A stretch of 64,000 bases of DNA, from contig NZ_QBKH01000001.1 in assembly GCF_003054045.1 (NCBI RefSeq), forward strand, positions 248,001 through 312,000, written 5' to 3'. This document shows, piece after piece, positions 18,202 to 27,448 of this stretch. Within the stretch, counting starts at the first letter, position 1, and every line of letters starts with the position of its first letter. Origin of the DNA: Sphingobacterium faecium. GTDB lineage: Bacteria > Bacteroidota > Bacteroidia > Sphingobacteriales > Sphingobacteriaceae. Position numbers and translations under genes: made by a program. A model generated the notes under the pieces. The model saw only the letters and a program-made list of their open reading frames with translations. It did not search any database and was not told the DNA's origin.

Positions 18202-19455
18202 GTGAAGATATATTGGTTTATCGGTGTTTTGCTGTTGACAGTTGGTCAATCTCGAGCACAAACGTACACGTTACAGGAATTGAAAGATATGCTCTTGCAG
18301 CATAATGGGCAACTGATCGCTCAAAAATATCAGATAGCAGCCTCAGATGCGCTGATTGTGCAAGAAAAATTATGGTCCAATCCCACCTTAAGTATCAGTG
18401 AAGTCAATCTCTGGAAGAATGGCACATCAGAGACATTGCCTTATCTGTTCGGAAAATATGGACAACAGCAGCAAGTTGCGGTAGAACTGGAGCAACTGAT
18501 TGAAACGGCTGGAAAACGTCAAAAAAGAGTCCATCTCCAATCCTTAGAAAAGAAAGACGCCTTGCTCGAATATGAAGAACTGCTACGCCAATTGCAGTTT
18601 GAGCTCGATGAAGCCTATTGGAATTATAGGGGAGTTTCGCGAAAAGAAGCGCTTTTAGATACCATAGTCAATCTCTATCAAAATTTAGAACAGCAATATA
18701 AACGTCAGTCGGATCTTAATAATATTCCTAAATCTGATTATCTGCGTATTCAATCGGCATTGATGAATTTTGAGAAAGATCGGGTAGAACTCTATGCTGA
18801 CAAGAATAATTGGTTGACCAAAATTAAAATTTTGACTCAACAAGAAGCGATTGAAAATCTACAAATTGAACAAGCCGATGTACGCTTGGATTTAACTCAA
18901 AAAATTCCCCTTAATATCGAAGATCAGTTATGGGATCAAAATATTGGCTATCAAAAGCAGATCAACGAACGGGATAAAGCACAGCAACAACTCCGGATTG
19001 AAAAAGCTGAAAAGACCCCAAATCTAACCTTTCAGTTGAACTATGATCGTGGAGGAAATATCATGCGTGATTTTGTAGGAGTAGGGCTGAGCATGGATCT
19101 ACCCATATGGAATCGCAATAAGGGAAATATCAAAGCGGCAGAAAGTAGGACCAAGCATGCCGAATCCGAACAACAGGTCTTGCTCCATCAACTTAAAGGG
19201 CAGCTCAAGGATTTGAAATATCAAGTTCAACTTTATGAAGCGACCCTATTGAAATCACAACAGATCGCATCCGAAGAACGGAAAGCCATGATTGCCAACT
19301 ACCAAAAACATTTACAAAAGAAGCAAATCACCTTATTGGAGTTTATAGACTTTATCGAAGCCTATCAAGAAACCGAAACGGGTATTGTTGATATGACCCT
19401 ATCTTATCAATTGGCGTTTGCTCAGCTGCAATATTTAACAGGACAAAAATTTTAA
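18202..19455 (+). CDS. TolC-family outer-membrane efflux protein (CzcC/CusC-like)
   Basis: 417 residues. It begins with GTG at 18202, since no in-frame ATG precedes the signal peptide (MKIYWFIGVLLLTVGQSRAQ). The mature protein consists of long amphipathic helices in two repeats, as in the OEP family, with QKKQITLLEFIDFIEAYQ near the end. It forms the outer-membrane channel of the tripartite pump. The adaptor gene follows after 10 bp and the RND pump after a further 3 bp. Confidence 0.9.
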   Translation: MKIYWFIGVLLLTVGQSRAQTYTLQELKDMLLQHNGQLIAQKYQIAASDALIVQEKLWSNPTLSISEVNLWKNGTSETLPYLFGKYGQQQQVAVELEQLIETAGKRQKRVHLQSLEKKDALLEYEELLRQLQFELDEAYWNYRGVSRKEALLDTIVNLYQNLEQQYKRQSDLNNIPKSDYLRIQSALMNFEKDRVELYADKNNWLTKIKILTQQEAIENLQIEQADVRLDLTQKIPLNIEDQLWDQNIGYQKQINERDKAQQQLRIEKAEKTPNLTFQLNYDRGGNIMRDFVGVGLSMDLPIWNRNKGNIKAAESRTKHAESEQQVLLHQLKGQLKDLKYQVQLYEATLLKSQQIASEERKAMIANYQKHLQKKQITLLEFIDFIEAYQETETGIVDMTLSYQLAFAQLQYLTGQKF

Positions 19456-19465
19456 TGAGATCATA

Positions 19466-20569
19466 ATGAAAACCAAATTAACATATGTATCGATGGTTGT
19501 TTTGATAAAATTGCTATCAGGATGTGCAGCTGATAGCACCACAACTACAACCGGGCATGTTGCTGATACTACCAAATTTTGCCTGAGTGAACAGATGAAA
19601 AAAACGACTGTTATCAGTCCAATTGATCGTTTACCGATCACCGAACAACTGTCTTTATCCGGAAAGATCGATTACAATGAGAATGATCTGGTGGCTTTTA
19701 GAAGTTTATTGGAAGGTACAGTAGAACGTGTCGGATTTGAACTGGGTGATTATGTCAAGGCAGGACAAATATTGGCCACCATCAAATCAACACATGTACA
19801 AGAGCTATTTCAAGAGCAGCGAAATTTCCAGAATCAAATCGCGATGGCGACCAAACAATTGCAGACCAAAAAAGAATTGCTACAGGACGGTATGGTTGCA
19901 GGTACCGAAGTATTGACCACAGAGCATGAGTTAGCAAGCTTAAAAATAGAATTGGATCGCGTACAACAAGTCTTAAAAATGTATCGCGCCAAGGGCCAGG
20001 GATCCTTTGAAATTGTAGCACCCAAAAACGGCTATATCATTCAAAAAGCAGTCAGTGTCGGTCAGAGTATTTCGGCAGATCAAGATCCACTTTTTTCAAT
20101 ATCCAATCTCAAGCAAGTGTGGGTGATGGTCAATATCTACGCCAATAATTTGAAATACATCAAGGAAGGCGATGCGGTAAAAGTAAAAACGATCGCACAG
20201 CCCGATATTTTTTATGCCGGCAAAATTGATAAAATATACCATGTATTTGATGACAATGAACACGTATTAAAAGCGCGTGTGGTTTTGGAAAATCAAAATT
20301 TACAGTTGATGCCCGGTTTAGCAGCCGATATCATTATCGACAAGTCCAATGCAGGAGCTGAAGCTTATGCGGTGCCCAATGCCGCCATTGTCTTTCACAA
20401 CAATAAAGAATATGTCGTTATTTATAAAAATGACTGTGCTATTTCGACCAAACGCATTACGACACTCGCATCCAATGAGCAATATACATTTGTTCAAGAA
20501 AAATTCGAACAAGGTGAGCAGGTCATCAGTAAAAATGCCTTGTTATTATTTGAACAGTTAAACCCCTAA
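19466..20569 (+). CDS. RND efflux periplasmic adaptor (CzcB-like membrane fusion protein)
   Basis: 367 residues, a lipoprotein with lipobox LLSGC. The order is that of membrane-fusion proteins: a lipoyl/barrel-sandwich half (FELGDYVKAGQILATIKS), an alpha-hairpin (about 105-165), a second lipoyl half (IVAPKNGYIIQKAVSVGQSI), a beta-barrel and a membrane-proximal domain. It bridges the inner-membrane pump and the TolC-like channel. The sequence has no N-terminal His-rich metal-binding extension of the kind seen in CzcB, nor the Met cluster of CusB. It sits 3 bp before the pump gene. Confidence 0.92.
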   Translation: MKTKLTYVSMVVLIKLLSGCAADSTTTTTGHVADTTKFCLSEQMKKTTVISPIDRLPITEQLSLSGKIDYNENDLVAFRSLLEGTVERVGFELGDYVKAGQILATIKSTHVQELFQEQRNFQNQIAMATKQLQTKKELLQDGMVAGTEVLTTEHELASLKIELDRVQQVLKMYRAKGQGSFEIVAPKNGYIIQKAVSVGQSISADQDPLFSISNLKQVWVMVNIYANNLKYIKEGDAVKVKTIAQPDIFYAGKIDKIYHVFDDNEHVLKARVVLENQNLQLMPGLAADIIIDKSNAGAEAYAVPNAAIVFHNNKEYVVIYKNDCAISTKRITTLASNEQYTFVQEKFEQGEQVISKNALLLFEQLNP

Positions 20570-20572
20570 GGC

Positions 20573-23500
20573 ATGCAAAAGTTAGTACAAAATATCGTGA
20601 CCTTTTCGTTGCGAAATACCACCGTTATTCTTTTTGCAACGATAGCATTGCTATTTGGGGGTATATATGCCTTACGTCATACGGCTATCGAAGCATTTCC
20701 TGACGTAACCAGTACGCGCGGTCGTATCATCACGCAGTGGCCCGGTAGAAGTGCAGAGGAGATGGAAAAACTGGTCACCTTACCGATATCAAAGGTGATG
20801 AATAGTATACCGCACAAGTCCAATATTCGGTCTATATCCTTATTTGGTCTCTCCGTGGTGACCGTACAGTTTGAAGATGGAGTCGATGATTTTTATGCAC
20901 AACAGTACATCTCCAATAAACTGAGTGGCGTCCAGTTGCCCGAAGGTGCCAGTGCTGAAATTGAACCTCCCTCGGGAGCGACAGGAGAAATCTTTCGCTA
21001 TGTGATCAAAAGTGATCTTCCATTGAAGGAAATTACAGCCATACAGGACTGGGTGATTGAGCGCGAATTGCTTTCTGTCTCTGGAGTTGCCGATGTGGTG
21101 AGTTTTGGTGGAGAAGAGAAAACCTATGAAATCAAAATCAATCCAACAGAATTGAAAAATTTTGACCTTTCTCCATTGGATGTTTATGAAGCCGTATCCA
21201 AGTCCAATGTCAATGTGGGTGGAGATGTCATCGAACAGGGAAGTCAAGCGTATGTCGTGCGTGGAGTAGGTCTGTTGGATAAGATCGAGGATATTGGCAA
21301 TATTACGATTAAATTAAACGGTTCTACTCCCATTTTAATTAAGAATGTGGCCGAAGTGGTCATCTCCCATAAACCCCGTTTAGGACAGGTCGGCTATAAT
21401 GAACACAACGATATGGTCGAAGGGATTGTGGTCATGCTGCGTGGAGAAAATCCATCAGCTGTAATTGAAAATCTGAAAGCAAAAATTACCGAACTGAACG
21501 AACGCACATTGCCCGACAATGTGAAGATCGAAACTGTTATCGACAGAACCAAATTGGTGGACAATACCGTCAAGACTGTATCTAAAAATTTGGTAGAAGG
21601 GATCCTGTTGGTATCACTGATTGTTTTTATTTTTCTTTACAACTGGAAGTCCACCTTTATCGTCGCCTCGGTCATACCACTCGCATTTCTGTTTGCGATT
21701 ATCATGCTCAAAATACAAGGATTGCCGGCCAACCTGATCTCCATGGGATCTTTAGATTTTGGACTGTTGCTGGAGGGAACACTTGTTATTGTCGAAACTG
21801 TTTTCGTTGCCATGGCTACCTTATCGCATCGAGTAGGACCCGAGCGTTTTGCCAAAATGAGCAAGCTGGGGGTGATCAAGAAAAGTGCAGGTAGTGTAGC
21901 CTCCTACATCTTCTTTGCATTGCTGATTTTGATCGTTGCACTATTGCCTATCTTCTCCTTTCAAAAAGTAGAGGGAAAGATGTTTACCCCATTGGCATTT
22001 ACATTGGGTTACGCTTTACTAGGATCCCTGATCTTAAGTTTGACCTACGTTCCAGCGATGTGTAAATTGTTGTTTACCAAAAATATGGAGGAGAAGGAAA
22101 ATATGATCACACGATTTTTCCAGAAAACAATTTTTGGTATGTATGCCACAGCATTCCGATATAAAAAAGCGACCATTGGTCTATTTTTAGGCATTTTAGC
22201 CTTATGTCTTTTCAAATTTATGCACTATGGATCCGAATTTTTACCCAAGCTCAACGAGGGAGCCATTTACATCCGTGCGACTTTGCCCAATAGCGTCAAT
22301 TTGAAAGAATCGACCCGCTTGACGACAGAAATGAAAAAACTGATGCAGAAAGATTGTGAAGAGATTGATTTTATTTTAACACAAACTGGTCGGCCAAATG
22401 ATGGAACGGATCCTACCGGATTTTTTAATATCGAGTTCAATGTTCAGTTGAAAGATGCGAGCGACTGGAAAAGAAACGTATCCAAAGAAGATATTATTCA
22501 AGAAATGCGCACCAAATTGGATCATTATCCCGGTATTACATTTGGATTCAGTCAGCCGATTCAAGATAATGTGGAAGAATACGTTGCTGGTGTGAAGAGT
22601 TCATTAGTGATCAAGATCTTTGGCGACGATCTTTACGATCTGGAGAAATACGCGAATCAAGTGGCCAAATCCATTTCAAAGGTTCAGGGTATTACCGACC
22701 TCAATGTGTATAAGAATATTGGATTACCGGAATTGAAGATTCAGTTGCACGATTCAAAGATGGCAAAATATGGGATTCAGACACGCGATGTACAGGCTGT
22801 TATTGAAATGACGATCGGCGGACAGGCAGCGACGACCTTTTATGAGGGCGATCGACAGTTTGATGTCATCCTTCGTTTTCAAGAAGCCTATCGCGACACG
22901 CCCACCAAAATTGGCAATATTTTGATCCCCACGAGTAATGGACAGAATATCCCTTTACAGGAAATAGCAAGTATCAATTACCAGACAGGACCTGCATTTA
23001 TCTATCGTGAAGGCAATAGCCGTTATATCGGTGTTGGATTTAGTATCGACGGTCGTGATTTGGGCAGTACCATCGCAGAAGCCAAAGAAGTAGTCGCCGC
23101 AGAAGTCAGTCTGCCAAAAGAAAATCACATGGAGTGGGCAGGAGAGTTTGAGAGTAAAGAACGTGCCGCCAAGCAATTGGCTTTAGTAGTTCCGATTTCT
23201 TTAGTTCTCATTTTATTGTTGCTATATGCCAATTTTGGAAATATAAAAGATACCGCTATTGCCTCGCTCACGTTGCCCTTTGCGTTTATCGGAGGATTTA
23301 TCTCACTTTGGGCCACAGGTACCATCTTTGGGATATCGGCAGGTATTGGTTTCATTATCCTATTTGGAGTCGCCACGATTGATGGGATTGTACTCATTGG
23401 AGTCATCCGCGACAACCTCAAGCATAAAATGAAATTGAAAGATTCCATTATACAAGGAGTCCGAAGCCGGATCAGACCTGTAGTCATGATCGCCTTAATG

Positions 23501-23665
23501 GGATCGATGGGTCTATTGCCAGCAGCCTTATCAACAGGAATGGGCTCTGAAATCCAGAAACCACTGGCCATTATGATTGTCGGTGGACTGTTGATCTGTT
23601 TGGTGCTTTCGTTCACCATTTTACCCGTTGTTTTCTATCTCGCTTATCGTAAAGAAAAAGCGTAA
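20573..23665 (+). CDS. CzcA/CusA-family heavy-metal RND transporter
   Basis: 1030 residues, full length, with the 12-helix, two-porter-loop architecture of RND pumps. The start NTTVILFATIALLFGGIYAL and AIEAFPDVTS are typical of the HME subfamily. The proton-relay segment of helix IV reads SLDFGLLLEGTLVIVE: D395 and E408 are kept, but the middle acidic residue (Asp408 of CzcA) is Glu401. The porter segment NVEEYVAGVKSSLVIKIFG lacks the Met of the CusA copper site by my alignment, which favours divalent cations over Cu(I). It ends the five-gene operon, with a terminator after it. Confidence 0.93.
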   Translation: MQKLVQNIVTFSLRNTTVILFATIALLFGGIYALRHTAIEAFPDVTSTRGRIITQWPGRSAEEMEKLVTLPISKVMNSIPHKSNIRSISLFGLSVVTVQFEDGVDDFYAQQYISNKLSGVQLPEGASAEIEPPSGATGEIFRYVIKSDLPLKEITAIQDWVIERELLSVSGVADVVSFGGEEKTYEIKINPTELKNFDLSPLDVYEAVSKSNVNVGGDVIEQGSQAYVVRGVGLLDKIEDIGNITIKLNGSTPILIKNVAEVVISHKPRLGQVGYNEHNDMVEGIVVMLRGENPSAVIENLKAKITELNERTLPDNVKIETVIDRTKLVDNTVKTVSKNLVEGILLVSLIVFIFLYNWKSTFIVASVIPLAFLFAIIMLKIQGLPANLISMGSLDFGLLLEGTLVIVETVFVAMATLSHRVGPERFAKMSKLGVIKKSAGSVASYIFFALLILIVALLPIFSFQKVEGKMFTPLAFTLGYALLGSLILSLTYVPAMCKLLFTKNMEEKENMITRFFQKTIFGMYATAFRYKKATIGLFLGILALCLFKFMHYGSEFLPKLNEGAIYIRATLPNSVNLKESTRLTTEMKKLMQKDCEEIDFILTQTGRPNDGTDPTGFFNIEFNVQLKDASDWKRNVSKEDIIQEMRTKLDHYPGITFGFSQPIQDNVEEYVAGVKSSLVIKIFGDDLYDLEKYANQVAKSISKVQGITDLNVYKNIGLPELKIQLHDSKMAKYGIQTRDVQAVIEMTIGGQAATTFYEGDRQFDVILRFQEAYRDTPTKIGNILIPTSNGQNIPLQEIASINYQTGPAFIYREGNSRYIGVGFSIDGRDLGSTIAEAKEVVAAEVSLPKENHMEWAGEFESKERAAKQLALVVPISLVLILLLLYANFGNIKDTAIASLTLPFAFIGGFISLWATGTIFGISAGIGFIILFGVATIDGIVLIGVIRDNLKHKMKLKDSIIQGVRSRIRPVVMIALMGSMGLLPAALSTGMGSEIQKPLAIMIVGGLLICLVLSFTILPVVFYLAYRKEKA

Positions 23666-23684
23666 ACCATATGGAAATATATTC

Positions 23685-23720
23685 TATAAAACCCTCAATT
23701 ACTGCATTGAGGGTTTTATA
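23685..23720. terminator. Bidirectional terminator after RND operon
   Basis: A perfect 15-bp stem (TATAAAACCCTCAAT and its complement) with a 6-nt loop. It is flanked by convergent genes, whose minus-strand stop codon is only 6 bp away. Confidence 0.9.
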
Positions 23721-23726
23721 TTGATG

Positions 23727-24893
23727 TTATCTTTGGTTACTATATGGAGGTTTATTCAAGATATCGCGCAGCTCTTCTTCCGAATACTTTTTACCACCCT
23801 TAAATGGTAACTTAAAATTACACACGAGGCGAAGACCATTCATAGAAAAAAACCTCTTTTCGTAAATATCTCTTGAATATCCGGTCAGTTCCTGTAATTT
23901 ATCCCGTGGCATACCATTTGGATATCCATGTGCTAAGCTTTTCGATTTATACAGTTCCACAAGTTGTTTTTTAGTGAGCTTGCATCTTGTCGGTGTTTTA
24001 TGTGCAGGTTCATGTCCTATCGATAGGATAAAATCATTTAGAGGTTGGTTCAGTTTCCAAACGATACCACTAGGTGATATTTTCATCTTTTTAGCCAGTT
24101 CTTTTGCGGTTGGCTTACTTGTATTTTTCTTCAGATTCAAGTAGTGGTCTTTAACGCTAAATTTAGTCACCGGTATTTTTGTTCCTGCCATATAGCACAG
24201 ATTATTCCACCCAAACTTTTCTTTCAGGTACCATAGCGAAGGAAAATTTTCAGGTTTCAGTTTTTCATATATTTTGCCGTATTTAATTTTATGTTTTTTG
24301 ATGAGGTTAATGACCTCTTCTTTCGCTTCGGCATCAGTCATCGTTGTCACTCTAAAATAAGGACGGAGACCGACATATTCGAGCACATCTGGCCATGAAT
24401 TAAGCCCAAAATGTGTAAAATACGAGCAATGATTGTAAAGACCATTCTTGGCTAGGCAATCTCCAATCGTTGGGACCTTTTGATGTTTCAGATAGTATTG
24501 CCGTAAGGAGTTTTTAAGTTTCATCTTGGACGGTATCCTTCGCGAATTAGGTTCATAGCCTGCAGCAGCTATAAATTTATTCCACGATCCAAAATATTTA
24601 CATATAGTACCATTTTTCCTGGTAAATTCTCGACGCATCGGGATACGTCCATGCAATTGATAAAAATCATGCACCATGTTAAACAATCCCTCGGTAATCT
24701 GTGCTTTTGTTTTTTTTACGTTAGGTTCATAGCCTGCAGCAGCTATAAAATTATTCCAGGTTCCAAAGTACCGACGCGCTATCGTATTGATAGCTTCACG
24801 TTCACGCCTTATCGGAATCCGGCCATGTTGATCATAAAAATCTCTGATCTCGGAAAAGGCATTCGCAATAATTTGATCTTTATTTTTATTCAA
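23727..24893 (-). CDS. Protein of tandem homing-endonuclease-associated repeats, no nuclease domain seen
   Basis: 388 residues, basic. Residues 8-58 and 66-116 are two near-identical repeats (FYDQHGRIPIRRE...YFGTWNNFIAAAGYEPN and FYQLHGRIPMRRE...YFGSWNKFIAAAGYEPN). More divergent copies follow near 125-178, 187-242 and 246-300. The pattern (helix, GRIP, helix, FGxWNxxxxxAG) matches the homing-endonuclease-associated repeat, a small DNA-binding helical module. No HNH, GIY-YIG or LAGLIDADG motif is visible, and the last 85 residues are unrecognised. The only usable start is TTG at 24893, because stops lie two and three codons upstream. A 29-nt block is identical in repeats 1 and 2 (24721-24749 and 24547-24575), indicating recent duplication. 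It is probably a DNA-binding protein. Confidence 0.75.
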   Translation of the reverse strand: MNKNKDQIIANAFSEIRDFYDQHGRIPIRREREAINTIARRYFGTWNNFIAAAGYEPNVKKTKAQITEGLFNMVHDFYQLHGRIPMRREFTRKNGTICKYFGSWNKFIAAAGYEPNSRRIPSKMKLKNSLRQYYLKHQKVPTIGDCLAKNGLYNHCSYFTHFGLNSWPDVLEYVGLRPYFRVTTMTDAEAKEEVINLIKKHKIKYGKIYEKLKPENFPSLWYLKEKFGWNNLCYMAGTKIPVTKFSVKDHYLNLKKNTSKPTAKELAKKMKISPSGIVWKLNQPLNDFILSIGHEPAHKTPTRCKLTKKQLVELYKSKSLAHGYPNGMPRDKLQELTGYSRDIYEKRFFSMNGLRLVCNFKLPFKGGKKYSEEELRDILNKPPYSNQR

Positions 24894-25144
24894 GACTTAT
24901 TATTTTATTAAAAATAGGGTTATAATATTGTCTTTAAATTAAGAAATTAAGTACAGCTTTCAAAATAGACTTTAAAAGGGATACCTGTTACAGCCCTATT
25001 TTTAATAATTTTTACAACAGGCTCAGATTGATTGCCAATCATTTCTTCAATTATGAGTAAATTAGCAGATAGAAAGAGTCCGATTGCGCATTAAAGACCA
25101 CTCAACTGATTTTACTGTTCAATATATTTTTATTAAAAACTGAT

Positions 25145-26059
25145 ATGGCAACACCTGATATTAAAATAGCCTGTTTTGGCGAAGTATTGTGGGATATATT
25201 CCCTGGAGGAGATCGAAGAGCTGGAGGAGCACCGTTCAATGTCGCTTACCATCTCTCTAAAATGGGCGTTGAAGTCAATATGATCAGCAGTGTCGGCAAT
25301 GATGAATTAGGTCGTGAACTATTGCAAAAAATACAGAATTGGAAAATCTCGACAGCAGGAATACAGGTCAACGATACCTATCCAACAAGCACCGTTGTCG
25401 CGACGATCGATGAACATCATGATGCACACTATGATATTGTTAGCGACGTAGCTTGGGATTATATTGAGTTCAATCCTGTCAACCAAGCTATGGCAACCAC
25501 ATCCGATGCGCTAGTTTTTGGATCATTGGCTACCCGCAACGAACGATCTAGAAACACCTTATTCCAATTGTTAGAAGCGAGTTCATACCCTGTTTTCGAC
25601 ATCAATCTGCGTGCACCACATTATGATGTACATGTTATAAAAGATCTGTTGTATAAAACGCACTTGGCCAAATTTAATAAAGCCGAACTGCGGATGATGA
25701 TTGATTTTATGGGTAAGTCGTATACCACAGAAGAGGATAGTGTAAATTTTCTGAGAGATACCTTTGGCATGGCAGAGGTTATCGTGTCCAAGGGAAGTAA
25801 AGGAGCACTATATGCCGATCATCAAGATTTTTATTCCATACCGACCATTCCTATTCAAGTAAAAGATACCGTTGGTAGTGGTGACTCCTTTTTGGCAGGT
25901 TTTTTATCTAAAAGATTGGAGCAGGGAACTTCCGCAACCGCAATTATGCATCAAGCCGTTTCCTTAGGCGCATTTGTTACAGCTCAGGAAGGAGCTTGTC
26001 CGGAGTATACATTAGCAGATTTTATTTCCTTTCGAGAAGATGCCGCTCAGAAGCAGTGA
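25145..26059 (+). CDS. PfkB-family carbohydrate kinase (fructokinase-like)
   Basis: 304 residues. The N-terminal CFGEVLWDIFPGGDRRAGGAPFN is the sugar-binding segment of bacterial fructokinases, and DTVGSGDSFLAGF (241-253) contains catalytic Asp247 and the anion hole. The family phosphorylates fructose or a related sugar with ATP in the cytosol. It stands alone with no transporter or hydrolase beside it, so the sugar is inferred from the family only. Confidence 0.9.
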   Translation: MATPDIKIACFGEVLWDIFPGGDRRAGGAPFNVAYHLSKMGVEVNMISSVGNDELGRELLQKIQNWKISTAGIQVNDTYPTSTVVATIDEHHDAHYDIVSDVAWDYIEFNPVNQAMATTSDALVFGSLATRNERSRNTLFQLLEASSYPVFDINLRAPHYDVHVIKDLLYKTHLAKFNKAELRMMIDFMGKSYTTEEDSVNFLRDTFGMAEVIVSKGSKGALYADHQDFYSIPTIPIQVKDTVGSGDSFLAGFLSKRLEQGTSATAIMHQAVSLGAFVTAQEGACPEYTLADFISFREDAAQKQ

Positions 26060-26103
26060 AAAGAACTGCTTGAGTAGCGTATGATTATTTCCCTTATTGA
26101 TTT

Positions 26104-26158
26104 CTAGATGCCTCCATAAAAGCTTATTTTTTAAAATAGCTTTTATGGAGGCATCTAG
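26104..26158. repeat. Long imperfect inverted repeat
   Basis: Two arms of about 26 bp (CTAGATGCCTCCATAAAAGC and its complement at 26139-26158, plus an AT inner part with one extra base) fold into a long hairpin. It lies 44 bp downstream of the sugar kinase and may be its terminator, but no T-run follows the outer stem. Confidence 0.7.
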
Positions 26159-26314
26159 TTTAGATATATTTTTCAAAACGATTAAACAAATGGAATGGTT
26201 GTCAGTGCTTGATCCCGTACGGTAATGATTCCATCTATGGGATTGGATAACGTACGAATTTTAAACCAAGCTTGACAAATCTGAAATGGTTCGGCTCATA
26301 TTTACCTGAATTTC

Positions 26315-26322
26315 TATTTTTG
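26315..26322 (+). promoter_or_regulatory. Candidate -7 element TATTTTTG
   Basis: Matches TAnnTTTG about 63 bp before the ATG at 26385. The nearest upstream partner is a poor TTCG at 26290-26293 with a 21-bp spacer. The rest of the 26060-26384 gap holds only the inverted repeat. Confidence 0.35.
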
Positions 26323-26384
26323 GCTAGTAAATTGTTTACAGTGAAATATAAATTTTGAATAGTAGTAATACAACCTAAAATAAC

Positions 26385-27182
26385 ATGGATCGAACAAATG
26401 CTAACCCAGGTCAAGTTCCGAGTTCTGATAACCTTCCAGAATCGAAACCTAAATCCAATAAAAGAACGATTATTTGGATTGTTGTGATTATTGCCGTACT
26501 TGCGGCAGCTTGCTTTATTGCATTTCAATATGGAATATATAAACAGCGTCAGGAAGTTTATGAAGAAGAAGTCGCCTATCCCGCTGATAGTGTTTTTGTA
26601 AATGGATGGGCCAGTCCAGAAGATTATGCTCACTGGAAAGATGCCGTTTTTACAATTCCTGAGTACAATGATATCCCTATTCCATTTCAGAGAGCAATTG
26701 TGAAGATTTTTATGGACAATAAGTTTATTCAAAATGAAGAAAACAATCAATACTTTTTTACAAAAATTAAAGATCGTGCGCATAAAGTGATTGCGTATGG
26801 CAATTTTACAGGTCAGGGCGATAAAGAAATGGCTTTTCTGGTTGAAAAACAAGATTTTGCCAGTAGTGCTATTTTTATTATAACCGACCAAGGTAACCTC
26901 TTATACTGGAAGGAATTGAATAACGAGTTGCCAACCCTTAAACGATTTGCAAAAGGAGCGCTCATATTTCTGAATGATATGAAACTTGTACCCGCTCCAA
27001 CTGATGGTATCATCAGACAAAATAAAAACTCCAAATATGTGTTGATTTACAACCGCGAAACAAAAACATTTGATGAACATTATCAATATACAGATGAAGA
27101 TGTTAAAAATTCAAAACTTGAAGTGGAAGATGATGAGGTGCTTATCGATGAGTTAGATACTGCAATTGCAGAACAACCTTAA
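26385..27182 (+). CDS. Single-pass membrane protein of unknown function
   Basis: 265 residues. A hydrophilic Pro/Asn/Lys-rich N-terminus (1-26), one membrane helix (about 28-49, IIWIVVIIAVLAAACFIAF) and a soluble domain of about 215 residues with Tyr/Trp-rich segments and an acidic C-terminus. By the positive-inside rule the N-terminus is cytoplasmic and the domain periplasmic. I recognise no family. It is followed by a strong hairpin and is probably monocistronic. A 218-codon frame on the opposite strand is rejected because it lacks protein-like composition. Confidence 0.75.
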   Translation: MDRTNANPGQVPSSDNLPESKPKSNKRTIIWIVVIIAVLAAACFIAFQYGIYKQRQEVYEEEVAYPADSVFVNGWASPEDYAHWKDAVFTIPEYNDIPIPFQRAIVKIFMDNKFIQNEENNQYFFTKIKDRAHKVIAYGNFTGQGDKEMAFLVEKQDFASSAIFIITDQGNLLYWKELNNELPTLKRFAKGALIFLNDMKLVPAPTDGIIRQNKNSKYVLIYNRETKTFDEHYQYTDEDVKNSKLEVEDDEVLIDELDTAIAEQP

Positions 27183-27236
27183 GTGTTTTTTAATATGTTG
27201 ATGAAACGCAATTCAATGTCAAAAGGAGTAAGCTAC

Positions 27237-27290
27237 TTTTAATTCATCAGTTCGCTCCCTAAAGAGCAGCAGCGAACTGATGGATTAAAA
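27237..27290 (+). terminator. Hairpin downstream of the membrane protein gene
   Basis: Arms of 20 bp (TTTTAATTCATCAGTTCGCT and its complement with one G-U) around a 14-nt loop. The outer arms are A/T runs, which fits a bidirectional rho-independent terminator. Confidence 0.7.
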
Positions 27291-27448
27291 ATCAGAGGAT
27301 AAAAAAGTGCAGGATCGATTTGATACAAGCTCATCATAAAAGTCAATCTGTAGCTTTTAAAAATAGATATAAACCGAAAATACAACTTCAGTAGATCTTG
27401 CAATTAATACGTGCATCAAGTCCTGAACCATTCATAAAAAAATATACC

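Noticed and set aside
23125..23619. 164-codon minus-strand frame
   Set aside because: Lies opposite the RND pump gene in a complementary frame and shows no domain.
26235..26891. 218-codon minus-strand frame
   Set aside because: Opposite the membrane protein at 26385-27182; Ile/Asn/Phe-rich without domain logic, while the plus frame has a clean membrane helix and acidic soluble domain.
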